NCBI GenBank assembly: GCA_964035575.1
Contig: OZ037892.1
Span: 806,001 to 870,000, forward strand
Direction of reading: 5' to 3'
DNA length: 64,000 bases
Origin: Rhynchopus sp. YZ270_cl-10
Lineage: Eukaryota > Euglenozoa > Diplonemea > Diplonemida > Diplonemidae
The position numbers and the translations under genes are program-made. Every line of letters begins with the position of its first letter. The first letter of the stretch is position 1. Shown here piece by piece: positions 1 through 8,416 of this stretch. The notes beneath the pieces were generated by a model. The model did not search any database. It was not told the origin of the DNA and saw only the letters and a program-made list of their open reading frames with translations.

Positions 1-332
1 ACTGTGTATACTGTGTATACTGTGTATACTGTGTATACTGTGTATACTGTGTATACTGTGTATACTGTGTATACTGTGTATACTGTGTATACTGTGTATA
101 CTGTGTATACTGTGTATACTGTGTATACTGTGTATACTGTGTATACTGTGTATACTGTGTATACTGTGTATACTGTGTATACTGTGTATACTGTGTATAC
201 TGTGTATACTGTGTATACTGTGTATACTGTGTATACTGTGTATACTGTGTATACTGTGTATACTGTGTATACTGTGTATACTGTGTATACTGTGTATACT
301 GTGTATACTGTGTATACTGTGTATACTGTGCA
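1..332. repeat. 9-bp satellite (ACTGTGTAT)n
   Basis: The window opens inside a nearly perfect head-to-tail array of the 9-mer ACTGTGTAT, about 37 copies, which decays at the right edge (TACTGTGCAGTG). The unit is a multiple of three, so it stays open as Tyr-Thr-Val repeats. That is a compositional accident, and I see no start codon or gene context. A short degenerate echo (TGTACTGTGTGTACTGTG) occurs near 13083-13100, also next to a copy of the repeat that follows here. Confidence 0.95.
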
Positions 333-342
333 GTGTAAGAAA

Positions 343-440
343 ATTGATCACGTATGTACTCAGAACTTGTCCATTTCGGCAAATTGACCCCACCACAGCG
401 AGGACGGATTCCGGAAATGACAATGCAGGTGTTTAAAAAC
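343..440. repeat. Dispersed repeat J (ATTGACCCCAYCAC core)
   Basis: This block holds the core ATTGACCCCACCAC followed by GACGGATTCCGGAAATGA and AATGCAGGTGTTT. Related pieces lie at 12597-12660 and 13043-13080 (GCGGACGGATTCCAGAAGTG, then AATGCAGGTGTTT) and at 21962-22020. It has no coding potential. It is probably part of a non-autonomous transposable element that is found in several places in the window. Confidence 0.6.
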
Positions 441-490
441 TTCACCAACGAGAAAAAGGCTCACGCCGGTGGGAAAAAAAGTGTCTCACC

Positions 491-570
491 TCCCAACGCC
501 CGCCAACGCCCGCCAACGCCCCCCAACGCCCCCCAACGCCTCCCAACACCTCCCAACACCTCCCAACACC
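491..570. repeat. 10-bp tandem repeat (YCCCAACRCC)8
   Basis: Eight tandem decamers of the form TCCCAACGCC / CGCCAACGCC / TCCCAACACC. It is a simple minisatellite with no associated gene. Confidence 0.9.
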
Positions 571-596
571 CAGCTAATTCAGGTGGTTAAAATCAG

Positions 597-1091
597 GAAT
601 TATGCGAAAACGAAATTTTTTTTTCGCCCGGTCGAAAGCGGTCGTTGCGCGCTTCGCGCAAGCCTCCCTGAGTGGAGAGGCGAAAGGTCAAATTGCGAGA
701 TAACAAAAAAAAAAAACGGAATGCAATCCCTTATTACGGAGCTTGGTCTTGCACCTTACGTTCCACTAACCGTATGGAAAAAAATAAATGGCGCCGCAGG
801 CGAAAAAAAAATAGGGTACGGTGTAAAAATGCTGGTTTACAACCACACAGTCACTCAACAAACCCCTTTTTTGCGGAGCAAAAAAGGAAAATGGCGCCGC
901 AGGCAAAAAAAAAAATATGGGGTACGGTACCTCTGCAAGCAGAGCGAGCGAAAAATTTAAGATTTCATCATTCCAGTCATTTGGGAGATCTGGGGGTCGG
1001 GCGAGGGGCCCCCAAAAGTGCCCAAAAATCCCCTCTTTTTTTTTTTTTTTTTCCCCCCAAAAATCCAGAATTATGCGATGTCGCATAATTC
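597..1091. mobile_element. Non-autonomous repeat with short inverted ends
   Basis: The block is bounded by the inverted 11-mer GAATTATGCGA (598-608) and TCGCATAATTC (1080-1090). The right end is itself palindromic. It contains two GGCGCCGCAGGC motifs and a GTGTAAAAATGCTGG...TTTGCGGAGCAAAAAA module that recurs in the opposite orientation inside the hAT-like element at 1461-2083. No transposase and no clear target-site duplication are visible, so the family is unassigned. Confidence 0.5.
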
Positions 1092-1151
1092 GGTATATGG
1101 AGCTATTTCCCTGTTTTTGTTCAGATCAGATGCGCACCTCAAAACCCGAGA

Positions 1152-1190
1152 GGTACACTGTTCACGAGAGGGCTTTGGATTTCATTGTTA
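1152..1190 (+). repeat. GAGAG-loop hairpin, B type (copy B1)
   Basis: GGTACACTG, then TTCACGAGAG, then GGCTTTGGATTTCA. This is the B version of the intergenic hairpin superfamily: TACA on the left pairs with TGTA-like sequence on the right, and CGAGAG lies in the loop. Other B copies are at 16231, 19206, 21226, 21536, 53195, 53928 and 59738. Confidence 0.7.
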
Positions 1191-1460
1191 AATTTGTTCT
1201 ACCTTTTTTCACAACCTACCTCCCCTAGCACCTTCTTGCAGCTGATGCCCACAAAGGGATGTGTCCCTAAGCCATATGGAAACAACGAAGCAACTCTGCA
1301 TAGGTGCGGTGTCTCTCTCTTTATGTCTCCTCTTTCGGGACACCTATTAGCATATTTTGGCAACTCCTCCTGATGCATGTGAACAGCACGAATGACCTTT
1401 TGTAGACACTCTTACGCACGTCGTATGTGATGCCGGAGGTCACTCCATGAAATAGTTATC

Positions 1461-2083
1461 CAGGGTATTAGGGTGGTTAAAAAAACTGGTTTTCAAAAAA
1501 AAAAAAAAAACAGAGAAATCTGGAGGGAAAAAAAAAACCGACACTTTTCACCAGGCCTTTCTGTAAATGTCGTCCCCAGATTAGGGCGGACTCGATTTTT
1601 TCCCCCGCATTTTTTCCCCGCCTGGTAGAACCGTGGTTGAACCACGGGAATGCCTTGGGAAATGGCTGTTTTTTGATTTTTTTTTTTGCCTGCGGCGCCA
1701 TTTTTTATTTTTTGCTCCGCAAAAAAGGGTTCGTTGAGTGGCTCTGTGGTGTAAAAAGCTAGATTTTTACACCGTACCCCCAAAATTTTTCGCCTGCGGC
1801 GCCATTTTATATTATTTTTTTTGCTCCGCAAAAAAATACAGTCCCTATGTTGCCGATGTCTACCCTGGTCAGCAGCGCCGAAATATATTTTGAGCAAAAA
1901 ACAAGCTGACCTCCCCAATCTTGAAATCTGGATTCCAAGATAAGACACTGACCCACCCCCGAAAAAGGTGACTGTGTCCGTCAACGGTGGAGGTTTTCGC
2001 CGGAACTAGTTTTCGCCACCCAGGAGAGAAAACCAGAAAAACCAGTTTTTTCCGGAATTTTGGATTTTCACCCTAATACCCTG
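1461..2083. mobile_element. hAT-like non-autonomous DNA transposon
   Basis: The terminal inverted repeats are a perfect CAGGGTATTAGGGTG (1461-1475) and CACCCTAATACCCTG (2069-2083), with weaker pairing further in. The element is flanked by a perfect 8-bp target-site duplication TAGTTATC (1453-1460 and 2084-2091). An 8-bp duplication and CAG(G)G-type ends are typical of the hAT superfamily. The 623-bp body has no transposase and carries the GCGGCGCCATTTT / TTTGCTCCGCAAAAAA module shared, inverted, with the element at 597-1091. Confidence 0.88.
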
Positions 2084-2255
2084 TAGTTATCGTACAAAAA
2101 AAAAACAAACAAAAAAAAAAAAAGTTACCCAATGGATAGAACAACAACGCTACATCTAACAACGCAAAAAAGCATATCCACAGCATACCCCATTTTTCCA
2201 AAAAAAAATACAGTTTCCGCAAGGCCTACCCAAAAAGGCGTAAGTTTTTTTAAGA

Positions 2256-2299
2256 GGTGACTGAGCGTGAGTGAGGCTTAGGGTCATCTTATAAACCTT
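2256..2299 (+). repeat. GAGAG-loop hairpin, A type (copy A1)
   Basis: GGTGACTGAGC, loop GTGAGTGAG, then GCTTAGGGTCATC and the tail TTATAAACCTTTCTTTTT. CTGAGC pairs with GCTTAG. It lies 190 nt upstream of the LRR gene. The T-rich tail could act as a polypyrimidine tract for splicing of that gene. Confidence 0.7.
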
Positions 2300-2489
2300 T
2301 CTTTTTAACACCAAATTCTTGACAAGACGTTGTCATTAAGAAGACGAGCCTGAATGATGCGCGGCTGAAGGCAGTTGCCTCGGCTGTTGGCCTGCATATT
2401 GCAGCTTCCGTTTTTATTTCTTTGTTTCTTGCTTGTCCACACCTTCTCCACGATAAACGCCACAGCACAAAACACAAAAAACACAAAAA

Positions 2490-3710
2490 ATGGATCTCAC
2501 GATAAAGGATTTTGACGAGAAGGAACATGTGGTAGAGGTGGGTGTGGATGATGCACTTGGACACCTGCATCTGAAGGTGGCGTCTGCAGCAGGGTTGCAG
2601 GAAGACAGCTTTCAGATGACTTTCAGAGGGGAGGTGCTGCGTGAAGAGGAGGGCATCAAGGAGCTGAGTGCTGGGGACACGATTAAGCTGGTGAGGACAA
2701 AGAAGTTTGCTGCCATTTCAGCACTTCACGCATTGGGCGAGACCGACCTGACAAAAGAGAGGTTGGCGACTGTGGACGATCCGGACGTTGCGCGTTTGCT
2801 TTTGGAGGCGGAGGTTACGACCAAGATTCCTAGTAACTTCTTGCAAGACAGTGCGATAACGCGACTTGACCTTAGTGCTGTGTCGGTTGTCACCGAAATA
2901 GGGAATAGCTTCCTGTACCGTTGCCCACAGTTGACAGAGACTGACCTCTCAGGGTCGTGGTCGGGTAATGTGACTGTGATAGGAGTTTTTTTCATTGCCT
3001 TGGCCGAGCGATTGGAGAGCATCAACCTGTCAGGGTTCGGCAGTGTCACGAAAATAGGTTACGGCTTTCTTGCCATCACTGCATTGCGAACGGTTGACCT
3101 CTCTGTGTTTCGCCGCGTGACTGTGATTGGAGGGTGCTTTCTTTCCAAGTGTGGGAATTTGACGTCCGTCGACCTTTCGGGGTTGAACAATGTCGCCGCA
3201 ATAGGTGACAGATTTCTTTGCGGCTGCTCGGCGTTGAAGAGAGTTTGTCTTTCGGGGCTGAGGAGTGTCGTTACCGTTGGGATGAGCTTCTTTGAGCGTT
3301 GCTCATCCTTGCAAGTCGTCGATGGCCTGTCTGCGTTGAGCGGGGTCAGGAGTATAGGGAAAGACTTCTTCATGTCCTGCTCAGAGTTAACAAGAATCGA
3401 TGCCTCAGGGTTGAGCAAGGACGCTCTGGTTGTGAGGATGTTGCTTGCGAAAGAACCGTCTTTGCCGACAAACACGATTCACGGTCTGAGATGCGAGACT
3501 GACAACGTGCCCGACCCCGCAACCGTGCAGAAAGAAGGGTGCAGGCGGAAGCGTCTTCATGCAGACACAGAGCCCTCAAGGGAAGCAGGGTTCGCAGAGA
3601 GCAAGGGTTCGCCTGCGTGCAGCGAGGATGAAGGTGAGGAGGAACAGACGCCACGAGTGAAGAGGGACACCGCTGTGGTGCGTCCTGGCAAGAGGGTTAA
3701 AAAGGGCTGA
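2490..3710 (+). CDS. Ubiquitin-like domain plus BspA-type leucine-rich repeat protein
   Basis: A 406-residue single-exon protein. Residues 1-68 look like a ubiquitin-like fold (MDLTIKDFD start, LHLKVASAAGL helix, FRGEVL strand, DTIKLV end). There is no terminal Gly-Gly, because the chain runs straight on. Residues about 118-335 hold seven or eight LRRs of the BspA/LRR_5 kind, with units such as LTSVDLSGLNNVAAIGDRFL spaced about 23-25 residues. The C-terminal 70 residues are acidic and then basic, with KRKRL- and KRVKKG-like clusters that could be a nuclear signal. The ATG follows an A-rich leader and is the first in frame. The A-type hairpin lies upstream. The family domains are clear, but the cellular role is unknown. 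A UBL joined to LRRs suggests a protein-binding adaptor, perhaps linked to ubiquitin or proteasome function (inference). Confidence 0.85.
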   Translation: MDLTIKDFDEKEHVVEVGVDDALGHLHLKVASAAGLQEDSFQMTFRGEVLREEEGIKELSAGDTIKLVRTKKFAAISALHALGETDLTKERLATVDDPDVARLLLEAEVTTKIPSNFLQDSAITRLDLSAVSVVTEIGNSFLYRCPQLTETDLSGSWSGNVTVIGVFFIALAERLESINLSGFGSVTKIGYGFLAITALRTVDLSVFRRVTVIGGCFLSKCGNLTSVDLSGLNNVAAIGDRFLCGCSALKRVCLSGLRSVVTVGMSFFERCSSLQVVDGLSALSGVRSIGKDFFMSCSELTRIDASGLSKDALVVRMLLAKEPSLPTNTIHGLRCETDNVPDPATVQKEGCRRKRLHADTEPSREAGFAESKGSPACSEDEGEEEQTPRVKRDTAVVRPGKRVKKG

Positions 3711-4402
3711 ATGAACGTGTATTGAATTGGGTTGCGGGTTGCCTCCGACTTTTTTCTTGTTCCTTCATGAGATGGTGGCAAAGACGTGTTGTGGTACATC
3801 TTTCAAGTTTTCTTTCTTTTCCCCTGTTTTTCAGTCGCAACACAAAACAGACAAAATGAGACATTCCCACCTCCCTCGAGAGTTTATGCGCTTTTATTAC
3901 CTCCCTCCCCAACCTCAAAGTTAACATCAAACTAAAATGCTTTTTTCGGCAAAAAAAACAAAAAAGCAATACAGAGAGAACCAGCCAATTTTTCAACATA
4001 CAAACGATCTTTCGATCTCCCCAACCTCAAAGAAGAAGGTATCATTTGATTGAGGACAAGGTCCTCTGGCGGTCATTTGGGTAACTCCCTCACATCTGCC
4101 TGTCAACCTTGGCAAGAGACCTGTCTGTGCTGTTTCCAACTTCCATTTCCCTGAGACGTAATAACAATTCTCGGAAGTCTGTGCGTGTTGTGTGCACTTT
4201 ACCAAATCGAACACTGACGGTGCCCCCGCTAGCTTTGTTTACCTCCCCCTCCCCGCATGTTCCCCCTCCTACACATCACAGCCAAACAGCAAACCCCACC
4301 CCCTTTTCCCTCTTTCTTTACCATCATATCCTGTTGAGCTTCGTTCTTTCAACAGTCCACACTGTTCTTTCCCCCACCTCCAATACCGCCTCCCCCCACC
4401 AC
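3711..4402. other. Intergenic spacer, LRR gene to CCCH/methyltransferase gene
   Basis: About 690 nt of A/T-rich and then C/T-rich sequence. A CCTCGAGAG motif at 3872-3880 may be a decayed GAGAG-loop hairpin. The reading frame of the next gene stays open upstream to 4109, but that stretch is pyrimidine-biased and has no support as coding sequence. Confidence 0.6.
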
Positions 4403-5818
4403 ATGACGACACTATCCGAGGGCGTCATCGCAACCCCAGCACAGTATGCGTTGTTCTGCAGCGTCTGCAGAGGGGAGATTGGTACTGGGGATTTGATGTT
4501 TCCGTTTGAACCGCTTCTGCGTGATGCACACAGAACCGCCACGAAGCTTCCACGCGTCTTTGTGTGGTGTCACGCGGCGCCATCTTGTAGCACAAAGCTC
4601 ATCACCGAGCACGCAGACTACCCCCATCTCGCCACCCTCCGCGAAACAGACCTAACCTTCCGCAACCGTGACGGCTCTGAAGCGCCTTTCTTCCCAGACC
4701 CTGCAGAGGATGCTATCAAATGGGTGACTCCGTTGTGCAAGCATTGGCGTCTCCGTTCTCGTTGTGCTGTGAACGATGCAGGGCTCTGTGCATTTGCGCA
4801 TCACAGAACCGATGTGGGGGTGCCAACAAGCCATACCGAGGTGGCAACGGCAAAGCGGGGTTGGGGTGGGAAACGGAGACAGATTTGCAATAAAGATCGG
4901 GCGTCGGTGTTTCGGATTTGGTTGAGTAATACATATGGTTTGGAGTACCTACGAAGCGAGACCGGAACCGACTCTGATCAAAAAACTGTTGTCATGGACA
5001 TTGCGGGTGGCCGAGGGGATCTCGCATGGGAGCTGAAAAACTGTACCGGCGTGCCCGAAACAGTTGTGCTGGACCCCCGGGATGCGTGCTTTGCGGATAC
5101 TGGGTTTCGTCAATGCGAAACCAAATGGCGGCGAGGCTTCTGGGACCGTACCCGCACCGGACCAGTCTTCTCCAAATGCAACCCACGCGCCGCATCAGGC
5201 CCACCCCGCCCACCCCCGCTCACCCCCCTCCACTTCCGCACCTTTCTCCGAGCTGAGACGTTTCACCGCTTTCTTTTCACTCAAACCGACTCTGAGATAA
5301 TACGAAACAAATGGTTCACCTCTGAGCTGCACCGAGCCAGCTCTATTATGTGGACACGAAAGGGTTTGGAAGACCACCACGACGACGACGAGGCTTCTTC
5401 GGATGAGGAAACAAAGCCTTTAGGGGCCTTATACCATGAGAACGTTGAGAAGATGGTTGAAGGCGACGGCGACGGTGAAGTCGAGGAAGGTGTGGAGGAG
5501 GAAGGTGTGGTGAATGGGTTATCGCAAGCATCGAGGCTGCTGCAGGCGACGAAGCTGCTGGTTGGCATGCACCCCGATGAGGCTGCCGCTGAGATCGTGG
5601 CGACAGCAGTGCACTGCAAGGTCCCCTTCGCCGTCATCCCCTGCTGTGTCCACCTCAAGACCTTCCCAAAGCGCAAGCTCCGCAACAACACCAGAGTCAC
5701 CACCTACGAAGACCTAGTACAATACCTCATGGAGATGCACCCAAAGAGCAGACAATGTGAGCTCGACTTCGAAGGGCGTAACGTCTGTGTCTACACCCTA
5801 CCAGAAGATATGGAGTGA
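4403..5818 (+). CDS. CCCH zinc-finger, methyltransferase-like protein
   Basis: A 471-residue protein starting at the ATG at 4403. The frame is open further upstream, but only through a C/T-rich leader. An N-terminal CSVC...CHAAPSC segment may bind zinc. Next comes a CCCH finger, CKHWRLRSRC then GLCAFAHH (C-x8-C-x7-C-x3-H). A Rossmann-type SAM-binding motif follows (VVMDIAGGRGDLAWEL, then VVLDPRDA). Near the end is the signature GMHPDEAAAEI...PFAVIPCCV...EGRNVCVYTLP, which I associate with a widespread uncharacterised eukaryotic methyltransferase-like family. An acidic insert (DDDEASSDEE and a Glu/Gly run) separates the halves. The finger suggests an RNA substrate, and tRNA or rRNA methylation is plausible but unproven. 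The gene is on the same strand as its neighbours and has no intron. Confidence 0.8.
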   Translation: MTTLSEGVIATPAQYALFCSVCRGEIGTGDLMFPFEPLLRDAHRTATKLPRVFVWCHAAPSCSTKLITEHADYPHLATLRETDLTFRNRDGSEAPFFPDPAEDAIKWVTPLCKHWRLRSRCAVNDAGLCAFAHHRTDVGVPTSHTEVATAKRGWGGKRRQICNKDRASVFRIWLSNTYGLEYLRSETGTDSDQKTVVMDIAGGRGDLAWELKNCTGVPETVVLDPRDACFADTGFRQCETKWRRGFWDRTRTGPVFSKCNPRAASGPPRPPPLTPLHFRTFLRAETFHRFLFTQTDSEIIRNKWFTSELHRASSIMWTRKGLEDHHDDDEASSDEETKPLGALYHENVEKMVEGDGDGEVEEGVEEEGVVNGLSQASRLLQATKLLVGMHPDEAAAEIVATAVHCKVPFAVIPCCVHLKTFPKRKLRNNTRVTTYEDLVQYLMEMHPKSRQCELDFEGRNVCVYTLPEDME

Positions 5819-6881
5819 ATATACTTCAGAAGCAAGACCAAAAAAAGGATGGTTAAACTTTTTCTGTCACCTCCGGCTTCATCCCTTGAACAGAAGCGAG
5901 ACCAAAGGATCGTTAGGCCATGCTTTCACACCGAGGATCGGTACGTGAAGATGTATCGAGAAAGCTTTTACCCTTATGCTCTACGTGAGAGTTCTGTTCT
6001 CACTGAAGCCTTACTCAACGGACTGCGTTAATGTGTACCAGATGTGCCCCAGCCAACCTCCCCAGAAGGGTAATAGAAGTGGTTATTCTCAAGTTAGAGT
6101 GTTGATATTGTTACACAGAGGCCAATTTCATTGTTCACGTTGTTTTTTAGAGGCAAACATAGCAACAGAAGGGCATCTTGACGAAATATTTTTTGACTGA
6201 TTCTCTGGTGTGGCCCATATGGGGGTTTGGGGGTTTTCCCGAAGACCCGAACACACCGTTCTCTTTTTCTTTCCTCCCAATGTCCTATCCTCTATCCTAA
6301 ATCAATTCGATCAAAAAATCGAAAAAAAAGGTCTCCATTCCCAACCTTTTCCTCCATCCCAAGAAAAAAATGCATCTCAATTTCCCGAAGCTGCTGATGG
6401 TGCTCACGTTGTGGCTACTGCCCCCCACCTGGTCCCCAGCGGCGACTCCTCCTCCTCCTCGCTGTCTGATGTCCGTTCGGGACTGTTTGGTAGCATCTGC
6501 ATTTTGCGACAGTGTCAACGCCTCCACATTGGCATGGGACGCAATGTTGATGGACGCAGCGCGCTGTGTCCGTACGGAGCAGCAACGAAGGTCGTCATCG
6601 TCGGCAACGTAGTCGGATAAGGCTGTCTGTCTCTCTCAGCCTCGTTTTTGTACTCTTTTGTTCCCCGTTTTTTGCCCTGTGCCTCCGCATTGCGCTTCCC
6701 CGAGGCTTGGATTCTTTCCGCACCCCACCTTCCTTTTCTTTTCGTACCCTTCGCACAGCTTGATCAACTATATTCTCTTTTTTACCCCTCTACAATAAAC
6801 GCGCTTCATACCTAAACGACATTTCAAGGTATCTCCTCATGGGGGTTAGGTTCCTCTAAAGCTTTTTTGATGCCATGATTG
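5819..6881. other. Intergenic spacer with a local duplication
   Basis: Two related short segments, AGAAGCAAGACCAAA (5830) and AGAAGCGAGACCAAAGGAT (5892), suggest a small tandem duplication just after the stop of the methyltransferase-like gene. Near 5950-6000 there are loose CGAGA and GTGAGAG motifs, but no hairpin I can defend. The only possible gene is the small ORF listed separately at 6370. Confidence 0.5.
6370..6612 (+). CDS. Possible small secreted protein (doubtful)
   Basis: An 80-codon ORF with an ATG in good A-rich context (GAAAAAAATG). The N-terminus is hydrophobic and signal-like (KLLMVLTLWLLPP), followed by a short Cys-containing region and a basic, Ser-rich end. I recognise no family. 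A longer ORF in another frame (from 6210) overlaps it and has similar composition, so this may be chance. It lies between two convincing genes on the same strand. Confidence 0.25.
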   Translation: MHLNFPKLLMVLTLWLLPPTWSPAATPPPPRCLMSVRDCLVASAFCDSVNASTLAWDAMLMDAARCVRTEQQRRSSSSAT

Positions 6882-8081
6882 ATGGTGTATACTACAGTAG
6901 GTAGATTACCTGCTGCGGCAAGGCAGCGATGCAAACTCCTGTCACGCCCCCCTGCGAACAAGGGGCCACCTGGACCTCCCGGGGGAAGTCTGTTGAGACG
7001 AAAGGTCGCTGTGTGCAGGTCCCCAGAGGAGGTGATGCGGGTGGTTGAGGGGGACGTTAATGACATCACCGTGTACAACGCTGCGTTGCAAAGGTGTGGG
7101 GAGATGCGTGCTGGGTCGGAGGTCTTTCAGATTGTTCACCATGTACGTCGGAGGGGCATTTGCTTTGATGAAACGTCTATATCAATTCTTATTCTTGCCT
7201 TCCGAAGATGCACCCTTGAGCGACATACCAAGTCTCTGCTGCAAACGATTATCAACCAAAAACTTCTCAAAAATATTGTTTCATTGCGTGATCTAGGAAA
7301 CAACCCGATCCTCTTAACCGCTGCGATGTCTGCCGCGTATGACACCGCCGACGCACCTTGGGGGGACCAAATGATGAAGGCACATCTCAAAAACACCATC
7401 AAGCCTCATGTTTTTGCAACGCCCCTCTACCTCGGAGTTCTTGCTGGAGCGGGGAGATATCGGGATGTGTTTTCCTTCATTTTTCATTATAACATTTTGA
7501 TCACACCACCTACGATCCTCAATGTAATGCGAGCGGTGAAGGGGAAAACCAAATGTATTGTATGTAGTGCGTTATGGAGAATCTGTGTTCGCGTAAAAGG
7601 CGCAAATCAGATGTTGCTAATGACCGGGGTGATAGAATTTCTTTTGAGAAAACGGAGAGTCGTATTTGGTCAAATCGATCGAATTGTTGCACAGCTACAC
7701 AAAGAAGGTATAGTATTCGATGCACGGCTTTACAGTGCCTTATGTAAATGTGAGATACTGCGTTTCAAAGCGCTTCTAAAACGAAAAGGACGCTCGCATC
7801 AGACAGAACGCTGTGTCATCTTATGCAGGGAATATGCAACCAAAGGCCTCACCCTGTCAGAGACGCAACGGAGGTCGCATCTCACCAACCTTTTTTCCAC
7901 TGTGCTCGCCGCACCCCCAGAGCGATGGCCTTCAGAGAAGAGGAATATGCAGGGGGAAAGAGGTGTGGTGCAAAGGAGTCAACGTGTACGTGGTGATACT
8001 CTGTGCAAGGCGAAAATATATGTTGCCCCGCTTCTGAAAAAGGAAGGGAAACGGTGGTTGCGGATTCTCAAATCGATATGA
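6882..8081 (+). CDS. Pentatricopeptide-repeat (PPR) protein, probably mitochondrial
   Basis: A 399-residue protein. The start is the ATG at 6882. The N-terminus is rich in Arg, Ala and Ser with no acidic residue in the first 40 (GRLPAAARQRCKLLSRPP), as in a mitochondrial presequence. Helical-hairpin units of PPR style follow, for example DITVYNAALQRCGEM then VFQIVHHVRRRGICFDETSI, and later RIVAQLHKEGIVFDARLYSAL. The repeats are degenerate and I count perhaps five. PPR proteins bind single-stranded RNA and act in organelle transcript processing or translation. That fits a euglenozoan, whose mitochondrial RNA biology depends on many of them. The specific target is unknown. The C-terminal 80 residues are basic and lack recognisable repeats. 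Confidence 0.75.
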   Translation: MVYTTVGRLPAAARQRCKLLSRPPANKGPPGPPGGSLLRRKVAVCRSPEEVMRVVEGDVNDITVYNAALQRCGEMRAGSEVFQIVHHVRRRGICFDETSISILILAFRRCTLERHTKSLLQTIINQKLLKNIVSLRDLGNNPILLTAAMSAAYDTADAPWGDQMMKAHLKNTIKPHVFATPLYLGVLAGAGRYRDVFSFIFHYNILITPPTILNVMRAVKGKTKCIVCSALWRICVRVKGANQMLLMTGVIEFLLRKRRVVFGQIDRIVAQLHKEGIVFDARLYSALCKCEILRFKALLKRKGRSHQTERCVILCREYATKGLTLSETQRRSHLTNLFSTVLAAPPERWPSEKRNMQGERGVVQRSQRVRGDTLCKAKIYVAPLLKKEGKRWLRILKSI

Positions 8082-8170
8082 AGGACCACAAAAAACCTCA
8101 ATAGTACCAACCTTTTCTCCCCCAAATTTAAAAAAGGAAATTCATTCAACCACGGCCGATTTTTAAGGAA

Positions 8171-8312
8171 TAATGACTGTGTCCTACCTACAGTTTTCCC
8201 CTCTCAGCAACACCCAGCAACACTCTGGGGGAGGTTCGACAACCGGCTAGAGTATCAATGCCCTACGTCTCCCCTCAGAGGCATTTTTGCGATATCAACC
8301 TTCACTATTTTT
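8171..8312 (+). repeat. Composite two-hairpin repeat (E plus D type)
   Basis: The left part (AATGACTGTGT...CAGTTTTCCCCTCTCAGCAA) matches 63911-64000. It continues into hairpin 1, with outer stem ACTCT/AGAGT and inner stem GGTT(CGAC)AACC. Hairpin 2 follows (CAATGCCC...TCAGAGGCATTTTTGCG), then the tail ATATCAACCTTCAC. Copies with different but still paired stems lie at 16561-16650 and 28948-29030. GGTTCGA resembles a Pol III B box. It sits between the PPR gene and the next gene. Confidence 0.7.
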
Positions 8313-8416
8313 ATATATTTTTTGTCAAAAACCAACTCCACTCCAGACACATACCCCTTCTACCCCTTGCTCCTCTCCCCATCCCCCTCTTCTCCCTTTG
8401 ATGTTCTCATTTTCAA

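Noticed and set aside
4-387. Open frame of Tyr-Thr-Val repeats
   Set aside because: It is only the translation of the 9-bp satellite, begins at a GTG and has no gene context.
597-960. Overlapping ORFs with KWRRRRKK-like sequence
   Set aside because: They are translations of a non-autonomous repeat also present inverted at 1461-2083; they use non-ATG starts and are A/T-tract driven.
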